Source: Symbiodinium natans (taxonomy: Eukaryota > Sar > Dinophyceae > Suessiales > Symbiodiniaceae). Taken from it: a DNA stretch of 55,000 nucleotides. Every line of letters starts with the position of its first letter. Position 1 is the stretch's first letter. The translations under genes and the position numbers were made by a program. Shown here piece by piece: positions 53,051 to 55,000 of the stretch. A model generated the notes under the pieces. The model was given only the letters and a program-made list of their open reading frames with translations. It did no database searches and was not told the origin of the DNA. The stretch spans positions 1-55,000 of the forward strand of contig CAJNDS010002718.1 of NCBI GenBank assembly GCA_905221605.1, read 5' to 3'.

Positions 53051-53140
53051 ATTCTTAAGGGCGCCTAGAAGGTTTCGAAACCCTTCCGGGGCAGCCAAAC
53101 GAGGGAGAAAGAGGATATCTTCTAACGTACATCTCGTCCG
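53051..53140 (-). CDS. Exon upstream of the GGDGSPER exon
   Basis: Open minus frame TLEDILFLPRLAAPEGFRNL, then LGALKN, ending at GC donor AAT/GCTCC. The plus-strand 87-codon ORF over it is the shadow. Confidence 0.7.
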
Positions 53141-53174
53141 CAAAACCTGAACCCTTAAACTCGAAGCTGTGATT

Positions 53175-53391
53175 TCAAGCAGGCATTCTCTCCTCAGTCA
53201 CTTTAGCAGCTCTTTTGATGTGCTGTAAGGGGGTAGTGTATTCGGTGTATTCGAAGGGCTTGAACTTACACGTAATCACTAAACCCTCAAGACTCAAAAC
53301 AAGATACAAAGAAAATGTATGCACTTCACTTGGGTCCTTGAAGGCTCCAAACTTCACTTGATTCGGGCCCCGCTTAAGAATGCAGACGCTC
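53175..53391 (-). CDS. Exon or pair of exons, unknown protein
   Basis: Acceptor GTGTTCCAG, then 71 codons open to TGA: SVCILKRGPNQVKFGAFKDP, HTFSLYLVLSLEGL and HIKRAAKVTEERMPA. The TGA may be skipped through a GC donor (CCT/GCTTGA), joining the next exon. Confidence 0.65.
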
Positions 53392-53423
53392 TGGAACACA
53401 CGCCCTAGAACCCGAAAGATCGA

Positions 53424-53535
53424 ATATAGGGGTCGGAATAGTTACTTATAGCATTCCACTATGGTCCCAATGTAAGTGTACGATAATTACTCCCAAAAAC
53501 CCTACTCAACTTGTTAAAGCCCCGTATTAATTAAA
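53424..53535. mobile_element. Family C element, copy 4 (inverted relative to copy 2)
   Basis: ATATAGGGGTCGGAATAGTTACTTATAGCATTCC...GGTCCC at the left and CCCAAAAACCCTACTCAACTTGTTAAAGCCCC at the right match both conserved ends of copy 3. Confidence 0.85.
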
Positions 53536-53713
53536 CGCACACGTGTGTCGGTACAGCGGTTTGGCACAAGCAACAACAACAACAATTTCCGCCCAAGACT
53601 TTCGCCAAAACCCGGCCCAAGACTTTCGCCCAAAAACTCTGGACACGAACCCTATACGACTTGTATAATCCCCTAAACCCGAAACCCCAAACCCTAAACA
53701 ACCAACCCACATC

Positions 53714-53782
53714 CCATGTCCCGGCTGCCTTCGGCTGGCGGCGGGGGGCTCTTCTTCGCACGCTCGGGGCTCCCATCGCCAC
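53714..53782 (-). CDS. Paralogous exon, copy 2 (GGDGSPER motif)
   Basis: Acceptor AGCCCTATCAG, frame GDGSPERAKKSPPPPAEGSR. Compare copy 1 at 52940. The pair indicates exon duplication or two tandem paralogous genes. Confidence 0.8.
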
Positions 53783-53814
53783 CTGATAGGGCTAGGGCTT
53801 AGGATGGTTTCGGG

Positions 53815-53890
53815 GCTTAGGGTTTAGGGTGTAGGGTGTAGGGTTTAGGGGATAGGGTTTAGGGGTTTAGGGGCTTGGGGTTTAGGGGTG
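53815..53890. repeat. Mixed TTTAGGG-like tract
   Basis: Variants TGTAGGG, TTTAGGGG and GATAGGG. Confidence 0.85.
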
Positions 53891-54039
53891 CCTAAGGTTG
53901 GAGGTCCAACTGCTGCTATCGCTCTTGAGGGATTGTCTTGATCATGTAGGGGGCACAAAGGGGGTGGGGGGGGGGGTATAAGCTACCGGGTATAATGTAC
54001 CCTATATAATTCCTAAAAGGCGGTATCAGGTTGCGGGTA

Positions 54040-54120
54040 TAGTGTGTTTCTGCGGCATGATGGGAGTCCTCCCGATTGGGTAGGACACATCTTTTTGCGC
54101 AGCGCTTTTTCCAAACAACC
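54040..54120 (-). CDS. Candidate exon
   Basis: Minus frame FGKSAAQKDVSYPIGRTPIM, then PQKHTIPAT, to TGA, after an ACTATCAG acceptor. Other frames are partly open. Confidence 0.5.
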
Positions 54121-54544
54121 CTGATAGTTCAGGGGACCAACAAACGCACCTTATCCTGAGTCACTCTGTCCTCTTGCCAAGGAAGCAGACGGGCCCTCGA
54201 GCATGACTGAATGTCCCCCCTCAACCCTAAACCCGAAACATGATAGCAGAATCTTAAACAAAGGCAAGGATCATCACTAAATAGGATGCCCCGGAACTTT
54301 TCTGTGCAGGATACATATATTTGGGCTGCGGGTTGTGAACCGCAGCGCGCACGGCTGTGAGTCTGGAACCTTAAGCCCTAAACCCAAAAGACACAATTCA
54401 TGTCATGTCGTCTCTCCCCAAGGACTGACTGCAAAGACGCAGTACTTAGAAATCAGGGCCTACAGGTTCAGGACTTGGTTGTAGAGCTTGGGGTTTTGTA
54501 GGGTACAAGGCTTGCCCACTTTGGGGTTTAGAGGGCTCAAAGTT

Positions 54545-54665
54545 CAGCTTGGCCTGCCTGAGAGAAGGTTCGGCAGCCGCGGCGCGGGCAAAGGCTTCTC
54601 ACTGGCACTGGGCACACTGCTCCCAATCGACAGCTTCCGCGCTCCTGCAACGGCAAGACTTCTGA
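54545..54665. other. GC-rich island open on both strands
   Basis: Plus: FGSRGAGKGFSLALGTLLPI to a TAG. Minus: an acceptor CTTGCCGTTGCAG, then SAEAVDWEQCAQCQ. One is probably an exon; I cannot choose. Confidence 0.4.
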
Positions 54666-54884
54666 AGACCTAGTGATTGTCCCCTTTTCTTCTGTATGTG
54701 GGGGTGGGGGGGGGGGGGGGCCTTACCTCAGCCATGGCCAAGCACTCTGCATCGACATTGAATGCAACTTTGAAACCCCAAAACTCGAAAACCTGGACCC
54801 TCCACATAAGAGCAGTCAACTTAAGCTCCGCAGCCAACCCTCAACCCTCATCGTACCCTAGTCTCTAAACTCCAGGAAAAAGAA

Positions 54885-55000
54885 GTACCCTCAACCCTGA
54901 AACTTAAACCCTAAACCCTAAACTCGAAGCCTCAAACCCCAAACCCCAAAGCCCAAACCCCAAACCCCAAACCCTAAACCCTAAACGTAGGGTTTCAATC
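54885..55000. repeat. CCCTAAA / CCCCAAA tract at window end
   Basis: Variants of the telomere word alternate up to the last bases. Confidence 0.9.

Noticed and set aside
52887-53150. 87-codon plus ORF
   Set aside because: Opposite strand carries the paralogous GGDGSPER exon and the LEDILFLPRL exon.
1-55000. tRNA, rRNA, CRISPR, operon or phage features
   Set aside because: None recognised on reading both strands; intron-rich eukaryotic layout argues against prokaryotic systems.

Overview
This window reads as nuclear DNA of a dinoflagellate (core dinophyte). The evidence is indirect but consistent. Plant-type telomere repeats (TTTAGGG/CCCTAAA) are scattered along the whole window. Exons are short (about 45-350 nt) and joined by introns that need GC and GA as well as GT donor sites. 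There are several families of small intron-associated elements resembling introners, and one long membrane-anchored TIR-like ORF of a type I recall as expanded in Symbiodiniaceae-like genomes. No rRNA, tRNA, CRISPR array or bacterial-style operon was seen. Nearly all long ORFs in a simple six-frame view are shadows; most real coding sequence lies in exons too short or too Met-poor to stand out.

Layout. 1-1.2 kb: C-rich low complexity and telomere-like tracts. 1.2-7.3 kb: short exons, mostly minus strand, with a phase-consistent four-exon chain (gene A, 4.1-5.3 kb) and an AT-richer block (5.9-6.5 kb). 7.3-13.5 kb: microsatellites, two minisatellites and a few plus-strand exon candidates. 14.5-16.1 kb: gene B, five phase-consistent minus-strand exons ending in a stop. 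16-34.5 kb: many isolated exon candidates on both strands between telomere-like arrays, a 52-60 bp minisatellite (25.6-26.1 kb) and copies of several small inverted-repeat elements. 34.6-36.9 kb: gene C (minus) with an 18-bp coding-type repeat. 37.0-38.25 kb: a triplicated 421-427 bp unit. 38.4-40.1 kb: the intronless TIR-like gene, broken by one frameshift. 40.5-45.1 kb: gene E, and 45.8-51.1 kb: gene D, both minus-strand many-exon genes that may be one gene. 52.8-53.8 kb: more minus-strand exons, including two paralogous copies of one exon.

The main biological theme is intron evolution. Arrays of telomere repeat sit inside introns, some contributing directly to the splice acceptor. Separate families of roughly 95-215 bp elements occupy introns, with repeated sequence at the junctions. 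One copy carries another element nested inside it with a 4-bp duplication. Functions of genes A-E are not recognised; I describe what is visible and do not name them. Intron boundaries were placed by eye from splice signals and reading phase, so transcript data should be used to confirm them.
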